The notes under the pieces are model-generated. The model made no database searches. It had not been told where the DNA came from and was given only the letters and a program-made list of their open reading frames with translations. From NCBI GenBank assembly GCA_902729315.2, contig LR746270.1, forward strand, positions 6,379,221-6,443,220: a stretch of 64,000 nucleotides of DNA. Direction: 5' to 3'. This document shows positions 47,703 to 59,949 of this stretch, one piece after another. The first letter of the stretch is position 1; each line of letters starts with the position of its first letter. The stretch comes from Spirodela intermedia (taxonomy: Eukaryota > Streptophyta > Magnoliopsida > Alismatales > Araceae). The position numbers and the translations under genes are program-made.

Positions 47703-49960
47703 TGGAAAGATTGCCATAATGAGTTCCACAGAGCTGTGGTTATAGTTTTGTAAACTCTTTCTTTTACAGAAATGTCGCCATTAATGTGACAAAGACTTCT
47801 GGTGCAACTTCATCTTGAATAATCGGAGAAGATCAACCGTTCTTACCGGGCCGGGGGGGAATACCAACGTTCCAGAAGAGGAATGGGACGAGAAATGCAT
47901 TGGAACAGATGGGGTGGATGGGGAGACTGGTACCAGAGAAAAGAAATAGGAGGAATCTATCGGTCAGAAGGGCAGGAAGTAGGAACATTATTGTATTCAA
48001 GATTTGCGCTGTAGCATTAAAGTCAAATCCTTTGACATTTGGTGCCAGAGTTCGGCGTAGGTGGGTGCGTCGGAACAGGACAAATCAATCTACAAACATA
48101 AAACTTATCTTCCAAGGCTGTCCAATCAGGCTCTGGCCAGTATCCGCTTACCTTATTAGTTCGTATACGGTCCAATCTGACCATTGTACGGAATGTGTGC
48201 ATTTGATTGAATTCTGGTTATAAATTTTGCAGTTTTTATTAAATATACTTCCCCTGAATTTTGGACAGTATATTAAATATATTAACTTGATTAAAGCACG
48301 AATGATTCAACAAATTTCCACATGTTCTGATCCTTATTTAATACAAAATTGCCTGCTTCTCAACAATATCACATCCACATATGTTTGTCATTATAAAGAC
48401 AGATTGATGCGCATGTCCATGAAATCATGGAAGAAATGATTATTTATCTATACATTCAATGTAATAAAATTATGCTTATTACATGTAAATAATATTTTAT
48501 GGTTGGGCATTGAATATTTTTAGTGGGGGTTAGACAATAGCTTCATGTTAGGATTGACTCAAACTACTAACTGATCGATTTCAATTGAAGTGAAATCCTT
48601 CATCACCAAAATGATAATGAAAAAATATTTTTTTTTTCTTAAATGGTTTTCAGCCTTTGCTCCATTTTGTTCCTTCTTAGCGTTCCATGATGTCTAAATT
48701 AGAAAACTCTAACAAACTGTTATGTATTTATGGCTTCCACTAAATTCAACATTGAACCCTTATATTGACAATGCATCATACCTGCGAATATATGTTCTAT
48801 ATGGATCATATTATCAATAGTAATTTAACTTTCCAAATGTTGTCACTATCTCCATGAATAAATACGAGATATGATAATTTATTTACTGTTTTAGAATCAA
48901 TAATGAAATAACTATCCTGAATTAAGGTAGATAAATGCTATTAAAAAATGTGATTTTTTTTAATTTTTAAATATATATATATCATGAGTTTCAAGATTTT
49001 AGTTTAAATTTATTTACTCCATTGTTTACCCATATGTTAAGTAAAATACTTAAGTATATACATATACATTTGTTTGCAAACTCTTTAATGAGGACTCATC
49101 AAGTATTATTTTATTTGGAACATTTCTCGGCAATTAAGGATCCCTTTTTAACAGGATAAGAACACATTGTGTCCTCTTGTTACCACTTGCATGTATCATT
49201 TTCAAGAAATCCATAATGTTTTATAAGTTTTTTGTAAAAACGTTTACATTGCTAAACTAGATGCTTGTTTTTATTAGTATATTATTTTCATGTGTGCATA
49301 AAAAAGTCATTACCATCTAATTATGAATGGAATGGGCTGTCCTCAAATAGTTTTTTGAATGCAAATATATTTATATGTGAAAACTTGCACCTTTTAGTGT
49401 AAGATAATATTTTGCCTTCTAATTAAGTATTTTGATTTATACTTTTTTGATGAACTTATAGGCATCACTCATGTATAAAGGTAAATATATCAACCTCTTT
49501 GAGTTCATATAAGACCTACAATGTGAACTACAATCACAATATGAAGATAAGTAGTTTTAATAATAATTTGATTGAACATACTTGTTCTTTAAAATTTTGA
49601 ACACAACACCACAAAAATGCACTAAAAAATTGAAGACCTTATCCAATCCATTGCTTGAATTAATCATTGCCAATGAGTTATCTTGACTCACTTGCAGTGA
49701 ACAGATCGTGATCATGTAGGGATTTATTGTTGTTTAAAGGATGGGTCTAATGAGGAATGGACCCATGGGTGAGGGATCCACATGATCATGGGGATCCATA
49801 TGCATGATGCACATGCTATTTGTGCTGTATTGTGTCGTCTCACACATCTACACGTGTGCCATGCCATGTCACATCATGTCATTGCTAGCCTTTGCACATA
49901 TTTATGTACCTACATGTGTAACTAAGTAGTTTGGTAAAAATCTCATTCTTCTAAGCAAAA
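47703..49960. other. C2-gene 3' region and AT-rich spacer, no gene seen
   Basis: The first 250-300 bases are presumably 3' UTR. Sequence after 48200 is strongly AT-rich, with an AT run near 48973-48982 and homopolymer T tracts. I see no domain or RNA gene. Confidence 0.45.
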
Positions 49961-49964
49961 GGGT

Positions 49965-50650
49965 GTCCCAAGTAAGTGAGGTAACAATATCGTAGGGTGA
50001 GTGTAGGTTAGGGTTCCTTCATGAATTGTGGACGAAACTTATGTTAAAGAGTGTTTAAATAATGATAAAATTTAACTATGGTTAAATCATTTACCATTGA
50101 TAGAGTATAATAAATTGACTAAGTCCTAATTTTAGATAATTTTTAAAGACATGGGGAGGGGGTAGAAGGATTTTTGGAGGCTTGGTAGAGAGAGTGACAA
50201 GTATGCAAGTCCCAAGTAAGTGTGGAAACAAGATCATAATGGTGAGTTCAGATTAGGGTTCATTCAAGAATTGTGGATGAGACTGTTGTTAAAAGTGAGT
50301 AAATAATAATAAAATTAGCCATGGTTAAATCATTTACCATTGATAGAGTATAATAGAGTCTCTAATTCATAATTTTCAGATAATTTTCAAGGACGAAGAA
50401 ATACAAGTGAAAAGATGAGGAATTTTCTCCCTAAATTGGTCATCTTCTAAGTGTCCCTTCAAGAATGGTAGATGAGATTCTCGTCAAAGGTGAGAAAATA
50501 AGAATAAACTTTAACCATGGTTAAATCATTTACCATTGATAAGAATACAATGGAGTAACTAATTCCTAATTTTAGATAATTTTTAAGGAAGTAGAGATAA
50601 AAGGGGAAAGATGAGGAGTGTCCCCCCTAAATTGGGCTTTTTCTAGGGGC
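49965..50650. repeat. Three-copy degenerate tandem repeat upstream of GrpE
   Basis: Copies lie roughly at 49965-50209, 50210-50455 and 50456-50650. Each has 'tcaagaatt/ggt.gatgaga' (or a variant), then 'atggttaaatcatttaccat', then 'taattttagataatttttaa' (or a variant). The anchor 'ggttaaatcat' sits at 50080, 50323 and 50519, giving periods of 243 and 196. The anchor itself is a near palindrome. The array ends about 50-100 bases before the GC-richer GrpE upstream region. Confidence 0.85.
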
Positions 50651-50941
50651 CTACGCTAAAATGACCCTATCATCAAATATAGCCCATCTTAGGAGTGTTG
50701 GGCTCGGGCCGGGATCTACAGTTTATTAACCCCCTTTGGCCCATATTCAGTTGTTGTTTCTGGCTTTTCTTCGGATTCGGGCTTAAAAGGAATGGTGCTT
50801 GTCGGGCTCTTTTTTTCCGAGTTCGGCTCTTTCGGGCTCGGCCCGGACTAATATATCCAACTGTCTGGGAAGGGAGTATTTTAGTCAAGTTCTGTTTGCT
50901 CTCTCTCTCTCTCTCTATCAGGCGTGTTCTCCCGGGAGGCT

Positions 50942-50972
50942 GAGTGCATTCGCGTTCGCATTCGCATTCGCT
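50942..50972 (+). repeat. Hexanucleotide (TTCGCA-like) repeat in the GrpE leader
   Basis: Five near-identical hexamers ('attcgc', 'gttcgc', 'attcgc', 'attcgc', then 'tttctc') lie 75-105 bases before the GrpE start, inside the probable 5' UTR and just after a CT tract at about 50899-50915. Confidence 0.75.
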
Positions 50973-51046
50973 TTCTCCCCAAGCGGCGCGCCGCCTTTGT
51001 CTCTCCCTACACCCTCTCTCGCTGACATTCTGAGAGCGTGGCATCC

Positions 51047-54000
51047 ATGAGCTCGAGAATCCTTTCCCGTCTTTCTAGGGCACGCCATGGGCTTAGCCAT
51101 CACCGAGTGGCTCTTCTTTCTCCTCTTCGGCAGTATCATGTCCAGTGCACATCCTACGGCTTCGGTTCCATAGGAGTCGCCGCCGCGGGTCCTTCTGCCA
51201 AGGTATGCTTGTACAGGGGTGCCATCTCCTTGTCTGGTCAACGTCCGGTTTCTTCCTCTTTGTTACCAGCTTCGGTGGATAAGAATATTTTTCCGTGGAT
51301 ACGTCTTATGTTTAGTCTACTGTGATCGTAAGCACAGAAACTGTTGTAGTCTGGTTGCTAGCGTATACGATTCTGATTTATTTTTTTCCGGTTAATTTGA
51401 GTGGTGCAGTTTTGGGGTTCAGGGTTTGTGGGGTGGGCTATGGCCCCTCGAGCAGTAGTTTGGGTGTGTCGTGCAATCGTTATTTTCATTTTCATATTGT
51501 GAGGTATAATTGTGGGGAAGGGTTTGTTTCTATTATCAACGTGCGTTCATCCGAGCGTGCTTGTGCAGATATCAAACTTTTTAACTACTGCGTGACGCAT
51601 CCAGAACTAGGGCTTCTTTCCTGCTTTCGAAAATTATCATTCCTTGTTCTCGATTTTTTATTTGTTATTTTCGATTTCACTTCTTATCATCATTTTTTTC
51701 ATTGTGGCCAATCCTTTGATTATATTATTGCTCCTTTGAAAATAAATTCAGTGAGTTAAGTGTTTATGATTCTGATTTCTTGTTTATGGAAAAGGGTGAT
51801 GAGACATTCGTCTTGAAGGGTGTTGACTAAAAATGAATGTGATTGTATAAATAATTCTGGTAAGAGTTTCTAGAGACCTTCATCTCGCTTAGAGAAAGCT
51901 CGATCAGAGAACAATAATGTGAGATTTTCTGGCTATTCTACAAGTTGAATTTCTGATTCCAATGTGGACTGGGGCTCAGCAGGCACAAATTAGATGGTTC
52001 AGGCTTGGGCCAACTCAATTCAGCTTGAAATTGGTCAACATGTCCTGTCCTACATTTGTGGAGGTAGGAGGCTCAGATTTAGCAAAGTCTGAACTCTGCA
52101 CTGCCCATCTACATACCCATGCACTCATTACCATTCATTTTCCTTCGGAAAATGAGCTGGTTTTCCCCTCTAAATCAACTGTCTAACATCTCCCGATAGA
52201 TTCTCTTGCGTGCCCTTAAACTGTTCTTGGAGACCTAATGTACTTGCCATTTCACCTATATCCTGGAGCATCTATCAATATTTGATTGATGCCGTATGTA
52301 TCTCTTTACGGGTAGGGTTTGGACAGTAATATATGTCCTAATGCACCTTGCCTTAATGCTATCTTCTAACGCCAATATTTAACCCATTCCACCTCTAGCT
52401 TGTTGACGACGGTCAGTGAAATCAAGAGTCAATAGCAAGAGCACATGACCCTCTTGAGTCTCCCTCCCACCACTGGTGGACTGGACACAATAATTCTGCA
52501 CATATAAAATATAATTAAGTTATGAATTGGAGATGAAATAACCAGTCTATTACAACTAGTCCACCTTGGAGTTCTTATATTTGCTGCTTATATGATGAAA
52601 AGCTTGGCTACCTTCTGATCACACTTAACTGGTGCTGATATCTGCAAGAGTGAAATGGCCTCATTCTTACATCAAATATTATATGAAATTTCAGAATCAG
52701 AGTCTCGAGTAACTTTCAATGGCCTGATTAGGTAAGGATGGCATCCTCACTGTGGCTTAGGGATGAACACTGACGGCATGACCCTTTACTACTGCAGTCA
52801 TTAATATTTTTGAAAGACATCTTTCAGACTGTGTCATCTTCTAGGTTCTTCACTTCATTTTGTGAGTTGGGAACCTGGAGGACGTGCACTTTGCGCATCT
52901 CTTCTTGAGGCAGATCACTTACTGAATTCTATATGCTACTTGACTCAATGCATGTTGGCGAAATTTCTTAATCTTAATGATCGCTGTGGTCGGTATGGTT
53001 TAACACGTTCGCATCTTTATTTTAAATCTCATGGACACCTTGTTAAACTGATCTACCGAATTCAGCGGAAAGTTAACTTTCATTTAGCAATACAGGAACC
53101 TTATCTGGATTTATGCTAGATGGTTATTGTTAAGTATTCCATTGGTCTACTTTTTGTTCCTGTTAATCCATATTCATAATTTTTAAGTAACATTTGCGTG
53201 CCCTAATTACATATTTTCGTTTCCAGTGGGTTCCCTGCTTGGTTAGTCTATCATCACAATTCCAGCGGCTTGGGTTCAGCTCAACTGCCTCTCCTCAGCC
53301 CAATGGCAGGGAGTCTAGTCAAGTTTCTGATGAACAACAAACTGTCAACCAAGCTGAGACAAACAACGAAGCCAAAGGCAGTGCTAGAGCGCCAGAAACA
53401 ACAGGTGCAGGCCCAAACCTATGACATGGATGTTTACATTCCCATTTTTTCAAGAAGTTTGGTCCCATCAGAAAGGAGAAAATGCTTAACTGCGTTCATT
53501 CTATGTTCCAGACACTGAGGAGGATGATCTATGTATTGATGATTTAGTAAAGCTAGTTGCGGAAAAAGAAGAGCTGCTGAAAGTGAAACACAAAGAGATC
53601 GAGAAAATGCAGGATAAGGTTCTTCGGAGTTATGCTGAAATGGAAAATGTGATTGATAGGACAAAACGTGAGGCAGAAAATTCCAAAAAATTTTCTATAC
53701 AGGTGAGTTATTACACATTTATCTGCTGGGATGCCGTTCTCTTTTTAACATTTCCTTGTTGTTCATTGTGATGTTTTACTTTCCTCTAATGAGTTTTTTG
53801 GTAAAAACAGAATTTTGCAAAGAATCTTTTAGATGTTGCTGATAACCTGGGAAGAGCATCATCTGTTGTTAAGGAAAGCTTTTCAAAGTTGGAAACATCT
53901 GAGGACTCTGCAGGAGCCGTGTCACTCCTCAAAACATTATTGGAGGGTGTTGACATGACTGATAAACAGCTTGGAGAGGTAACATGTTTCTCTAGTGAGT

Positions 54001-57000
54001 AAAAACTTTCAGTGCATTTTAATTTTAGATATAGGGCACCAGCTTAGGGTTATTCTTTTGCAACGCAATTGGGGATATTTTTGCACGCTGGATTGTTATG
54101 CTGGTTTTGCGTTTTTATTTTTGACAATACTAGGTTAGTATGGTATTGGTAGTTTGTATTGCTCTCATGATTTTCCTTTTAGCCAGCCCGTCTGACGAGT
54201 GATTTATCAAGTTTCCTTAAATGTTGTTGACAAATAATGAATTAAAGATTAAAAATATCACGAGTAATGTTATAAAAAAAATCATTACTTTCTGGAGTTA
54301 AAATGCTGAAATGTTAGTCTAAAGACTGATATTAGTCTAAAGAGTTATGATAGAATTATTTTTGGGGAGAAGAAAGAATGACAAGGATGTTCCCCTAATC
54401 TTTTTGTAAAGAGCACCTCGCCCCACTCTGATAATGTCTGAACAAACCCTGTGCAGATGGAGCATTCCGTATACTCCCAATGTTTTGTATGCGTTTTGAA
54501 TTACCTGCCTCAAGTCGTTCATTGCCTGCTATTTGGGAAAAAGCCAAACTATATGTATGCCACCCTTGGGGACCTGCAGTGGATCTGACTTTTCTCAACT
54601 GTGTGCACTTTGTTTGTCTCATTAGAAGTTGTTTCCATATCCTCCCCTTGTATTTCTCTCCTCTCACTCACCCAAACACACATCCACTATCTTCGCTGAA
54701 GTAATCTGGACGTATCGGGTACACCTCATATCGTGTTATATTCCCTTACACCCTTGCCATAGAAAGCATTTAAAAGTGTTTGCTCTGTGCCGGTTTTTTA
54801 TCCACCCTACCCTAACTTCAGTGGCGTTGAGCTGCTTTTTAAATGTCATAGTTACACACTCCATTGGATATCAATGATGGATGTTCTCACCGTAGTCTAC
54901 TATGGTCAATCTTTGACAAGATGGCTCTTGGAATCGTAGAATATTGTTGTGCTGAAGAGCCCTACATAAATTACCGAAACAGTTATAGACGAACACGCCT
55001 TTTAAATTGAGCATTTGAAGCTGGTGCATCAAATGAGCTATTAGCCTCTGACATGATTCATGCATCAAACGAATTATGCTTGACAACCTCCAATCCACAA
55101 CGTCTTTAATTTCTGTATAAGTTTTAAAAAAAAAATACAACCTAGCGATGAGAATTGATGGGTTCTTTTGGAATACAAATTAAGCAAACTAGAATGTTTT
55201 TGATAGATATTATTGGGTAGTGATTTTTATTTTCATGTCCATGTTTTCTGATTTCCGTCTAAATAACAGTTGAAAATTTCCGCTTTCAGGTGTTTAAAAA
55301 GTTTGGAGTGGAGAAATTTGATCCTACTAATGAGCATTTTGATCCGCATAGGCATAATGCTGTTTTCCAGATCCCAGATGCTTCGAAAGAACCTGGTACT
55401 ATTGCTGTTGTTCTCAAGGTATGTGTTGAGCATAAGTTGCTGCTGGAAGTAGTTGTGAAATCTCACCGGATTAAAGTTTAATTCAAGGATCTATAAAATC
55501 TGTTTTGTAATATAATCGAACAAAATGGTGATATGACTAGCAGGAAATGACTATTGAGATACGACTTATCTTTCCAATTACTTTGCGCTGATAAATACCA
55601 AGTTTTTGCTGTTTTTCCATGTTATAATAAATTTCCAGTTTCACTACACAACTTATAGAACGGGTTTCAATGTAAATCGTTTTACCAGCCTGTATCTTTC
55701 GTCGTCATTCAATGGCAACACAAATACTTTATTTGAGTTGGAGGCAATAGTCAAGAAGGTCTTAACATAGTGATGTCAAAATCTATCAACTTTGATAATG
55801 CATTGTTTGTATTAAAAAATTCTTGAAGAAATGCATCACAGATTGGTTGTTCCGAAAATGTACCAAAAATATGATGAGGACCTTCTTTTTGAAGGTTGCT
55901 CTTGGTTGATTTTATTTTGTTATTCCACTGTTGCCATACGTTGTAGGACTAAGATAATAATAAAACATTTGATCCCATCAATACGATGTAGGACTGAAAC
56001 ATTGATGCGGCTGCATCAATATTACTATCTAGCTTGCTACCTCGAGAATTAGTATTCTCCTTGACTGCTTTAGCGTCCATATTGTTCCAGAAGTGTGATG
56101 AATCTATCATGATTTTATCTCCCATAGAGGGGATAGCCCTTTTGCCACGAGCATAATGTACCTACTTCTAAATGAGGATGCTGATTATGCTTGCCTTTTA
56201 ACTGAATGATATGTTTTTTATTTCCGTTATGCAATTCCATAATTCGTTCTAATTAGCTGTTGTTTTGAAAATTCTGATATAACTTTTAGTTAAAGAAAAT
56301 GCTAAGATAAAGTACTAAGATATGAATTTTCTCGCTTGGTGCTTCTCAGTATTACCCTTGATACATTTTCTCAATTCAAATCTGAATAATCTCTTTTCTT
56401 TTTTACTCTTCTTGACGGATTAAAATGGCATGTTGACTAGGGAGACCTCTTTATGTCAACTTTAGAATTTGTTTTTAGCCGCGCAGTAGACACCATATAT
56501 ATATATATATATATACTGATCCTCGGCTGTATACTTGTCTTCTGGAGATTAGTCAAGTATGTTTCCTGGTAGATTGGAGTACATTCACAAGCTCAGTGCT
56601 TCTGTAATTGTGCTTTTTCTCAGAGATTTGTAAATCCGCTAGCTCAATCCATTTATTGCAATTACTGTAAGGTAGATGTTACTCTAAAAGATCAAATCTT
56701 GCAATGAAGTATCCCACGACTATATCTTTCTCCATGGTAACCGAAGCTCCCGCTCCCTTTTCCAATTTTTCTACCTGTTACTTCTCCTATTTTTTCAAGT
56801 CTATTTTTGGAAGGCTCTCTTCTTTCCATCTATACAGATTCCTGTCTTCTCTGAAAGGGTATCTTAACTGGATTCCCTATCTCAACGGTGATTACTTCCC
56901 ATTAATGGACATTGGCTGAGCACTGCTGAGGGGGAGTCACGTAGGGTTCTGCATCTTTTGGGAGACATCTGTGGAATGCTATTTATAGTGAAGCCTGCAG

Positions 57001-57485
57001 TTTTCCTCATTTTCTTCAGCCTCATCGCTGGACAAGCATTTATGGAATGTAGACATTGCTTCTGAATGATTTAATACCTGCTTATGGAGGCATACACTCC
57101 TAGAAACAATGGGTAATTACTGTGTTGGAGCTCAACGTTGACTTTGAGAAAGTCCACGCGCATGCTAGCAGAACTGACACAGTATCCTTTTCTTTTCTAT
57201 GACCCGTCATGGAGGTTCACATGGGTTCTGCTCTCTTCATTCTGACCTTCTCCCTGAACAGAAATTCCTGTCGACAACTCGGCAAAGTTTTGACTTTTTT
57301 GTTCTTTCTCTTTTTGCTCATCTTCCTGATTTCATGAAAAAAAAAAGAAGAAAAAAACTACTAAAAATGGCTTGTGTCTGCTGCCACTGCAGGCGGGTTA
57401 CATGCTGTACGACCGTGTCATTCGGCCAGCCGAAGTCGGCGTGATTCAAGCTGCAGACGATGCCAACGAGGGCTCCGACGCATAG
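51047..57485 (+). CDS. GrpE protein homolog, mitochondrial (Hsp70 nucleotide exchange factor), 6 exons
   Basis: Exons: 51047-51202, 53227-53404, 53512-53702, 53811-53978, 55290-55418, 57393-57485. They join in phase to 304 aa. The N-terminus MSSRILSRLSRARHGLSHHR is Arg-rich with no acidic residue, typical of a mitochondrial targeting sequence. Exon 3 carries the long N-terminal helix (LVKLVAEKEELLKVKHKEIE) and the dimerisation coiled coil (YAEMENVIDRTKREAEN). Exons 5-6 carry the GrpE signature: FDPHRHNAV...then GYMLYDRVIRPAEVGV. GrpE (Mge1) speeds ADP release from mitochondrial Hsp70 during import and folding. Introns 1 and 5 are about 2.0 kb each. The start is the first ATG after a CT-rich leader. 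No lesion found. Confidence 0.96.
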
Positions 57486-57935
57486 AGCTCCAGCAGTCTG
57501 AGAATCTGTGGAAAACCATGGCGCCTGCCTCAATGGGGAACTGAGCATTGCCATAAATGAAGATCCATGAAGATCACCAGCCCATTCCGGGCAGAAATTT
57601 TGTGCTGTTCTTGAGAAAGATTGCTCTCTAAAGACTTCACACCCATCAAAAACAAGCCATATCCGAAGGCTTTATAAGATCACTGGGCAAGTTTTGGCAT
57701 GATAATATTTATTTTTACTCGGATTATTTAATGCTTATGGTATCAAAAATATGGGTAAAATGTGTGCGAGAATGTGAGAAATGCCCACTTTTTTTTTCTT
57801 GGTTTATTTTCAATTTTATTTAATGGTCATAATAATCTCGGCTCCTTCTTATGATCATCATCTTTGAGTGATCTGCTTATTTCTTGATCATGGAGTCGTC
57901 TTCTTGGATTGATTACTGGGGCGGTCCTCCTGTGC

Positions 57936-59445
57936 TTAAATCTCCGCCATGTAGGTGGTGAGCTTCTCCATCTTCCCCCGCTCCAGCATCACCCAGACGC
58001 TGATTCCGCCGCCGTGTGCAGCGGCGCCGCCGTGTAGGAGTAGCACGAACTCCTCCATGGGGCTGGCCACCGGCCCCCCGTAGACCGGCCGGCCGTGCCC
58101 GAAGTCCAGCTCGTGGAAGGGGAGCTTCCACCAGGCGGAGACGAAGAACCCGCCTGCGCCGGTCGCGGGCACCCCGCGGTGCACCTCCAGCCAGTCCACG
58201 GCGGAGCGGACGTACCTGTCCGTGACCCTCCCCACGGCCTCCCTCACCTTCTCGGCGCAGAAGGAGATCGGGTTCTCCACCACCTCCGCCGCCGCCGCGC
58301 TCGCCGCCGCTGCCGCGACGGCGTTCCCCACGAAGCCCTCTGGCAGCGGCGGCGACATCCTCGACCGCACGTCCACCGCGAACACCACCGTGGACGCCTC
58401 CTCGGGCCGCCGAAGCACCGCCCTGGTCCTCGCCCTCCAGATGTGCGCCACCAGCGCTTCGAAGGTGGAGGACCTCCCGTCGCCGGCGGCGGCGCGATCC
58501 TTGAGGCGCCGTATGTCGTCTCCGGAGAAGGGAAAGACCCGGTAGCAGAGCTCGTCTTGTCGGCCGGCAGCGGCGGCGGAAGACCGGCCGGGAGAGGTGA
58601 ACGACGACGGCGGGAGGGCGGCGCCGCCGCCGTTGCTCTGCTCCGTGTACTCGTTGTGCATGTAGTCGATCTGCGGGGGGTCTCTCGCTCTCAGGCAGCT
58701 CCTGTCGTTGCATATCCCGCCGGACTTCAAGCTCTCCCCCCTGCATGCATGGCGGCGCCGCCGCCTGCCGTTCAGAAACGTAGTAGCTAAAAGTACCTGC
58801 GTCTTCCGTGTCCGGTGTGGATGCTGTACCTGCAGACGGCGGCGATGGCGACGAACATGTCCGCCGCCGAGCGGCCGTCGAGGACGCAGTGGTTGGTGAC
58901 GAAGCCGACCGAGAAGCCGCCGCAGCTGAACCGCGTGACCTGCACCGCCGCTGCATGAAACTGGCTTCGCCGGAGGAGGGTTTTGCGGCGGCGATACCCA
59001 CCTGAACGGTGAAGACGGTGGCCTCAGAGAGCTCGCCGGCGGCGGCGCCACCGACGGTGCGGAGGACGAGCCGCTGGAACGATTGGTTGGGGAGGGAGAC
59101 GTCGCCGAGCTCCGCCATCCTCAGCCGTGACTCGCTGCCGGCGAAGGGGACGCCGGCGTTGTTGCAGAGGAGCTCCAGCCTCGTCGACGAGGAGTCCAGC
59201 GCCAGCCTGCCGGCCATGAAGTAGTACTTACCGGAGACGACGACTGAGACTGCCCTCTTCACTCTGTCGATCACGTTTAGGGTGTCTCCCGGCGAGGCCC
59301 TGAAGAAGAAGACAGTCTCCACGGGGAAAGCCACCGTCTGGTCTATGTTCGAGAGGAAGACCCTCTCCGTCCGCTCGAGGTCGCCGCCATGAGGAACCAG
59401 GAGCTCCACCTCCCCCCTCTCCACGTCCCTGTCGCTCACCTCCAT
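57936..59445 (-). CDS. BAHD acyltransferase (omega-hydroxyacid feruloyltransferase-like), 3 exons
   Basis: Exons on the minus strand: 59445-59002, 58939-58830 and 58740-57936, giving 452 aa from the ATG at 59445. An in-frame ATG at 59532 would add 29 residues and cannot be excluded. Motifs: HCVLDG (His165, Asp169), the HxxxD catalytic motif that activates the acceptor hydroxyl or amine for acyl-CoA attack; FAVDVRSRMSPPLPEGFVGN in the second domain; and DFGHGRP (residue about 397), where the family norm is DFGWG. The sequence resembles the HHT/ASFT/FACT group, cytosolic enzymes that feruloylate omega-hydroxy fatty acids or fatty alcohols for suberin and cutin, but I infer the substrate only from likeness. 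Introns are only 62 and 89 bp. GC-rich throughout, unlike the surrounding sequence. No lesion seen. Confidence 0.9.
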
Positions 59446-59722
59446 GCTACAGGCGGTCTTCTTCTTCTTCCTGGTACCTTCTTCTCTGTGTCCAGTCGCC
59501 TCCGGTGCTTTAAAGGAGGGTGGAGCCGCCATGGAAGCGCTCTTTTGGAGTGGCCCTGAAATGCGCCGGGGGAGGAAGAAGCAATCTTTCCATGGAGATT
59601 TCCACGCCGTCTCGCCTCCAAGATCATTCTGGCTGAGAATGGCACGGGGGTAATTTCATTGCCGGGGCCAAGAACATGAACATTCTCGACAGCCATAGAC
59701 GGACATGGATTCCTGTTGGACC

Positions 59723-59746
59723 GAGAGAGGGAGAGAGAGAGAGAGA

Positions 59747-59801
<55 letters not shown>

Positions 59802-59802
59802 G

Positions 59803-59838
<36 letters not shown>
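59723..59838. repeat. Imperfect (GA)n microsatellite upstream of the BAHD gene
   Basis: About 116 bases of GA/GGA repeat about 280-390 bases before the BAHD start codon. On the gene's strand it reads CT-rich, like the leaders of other plant genes. Confidence 0.9.
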
Positions 59839-59909
59839 TTTCAGTGGATCACAGCCTGGGTCATATCGGGCGTAGCCATGAGCGACGAGTCCATCCAAAG
59901 CACTGTATC

Positions 59910-59911
<2 letters not shown>

Positions 59912-59943
<32 letters not shown>

Positions 59944-59949
59944 TCTCTC
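59912..59949. repeat. (CT)n microsatellite
   Basis: CT tract of about 38 bases with a single 'atct' interruption near 59941, downstream of the GA tract at 59723-59838. Confidence 0.85.

Noticed and set aside
57913-59532. One continuous minus-strand frame of 539 codons over the BAHD gene
   Set aside because: Only the first 177 codons are real. After 59002 it reads through the first intron and then out of frame; the spliced model restores HxxxD, the second domain and DFGHG.
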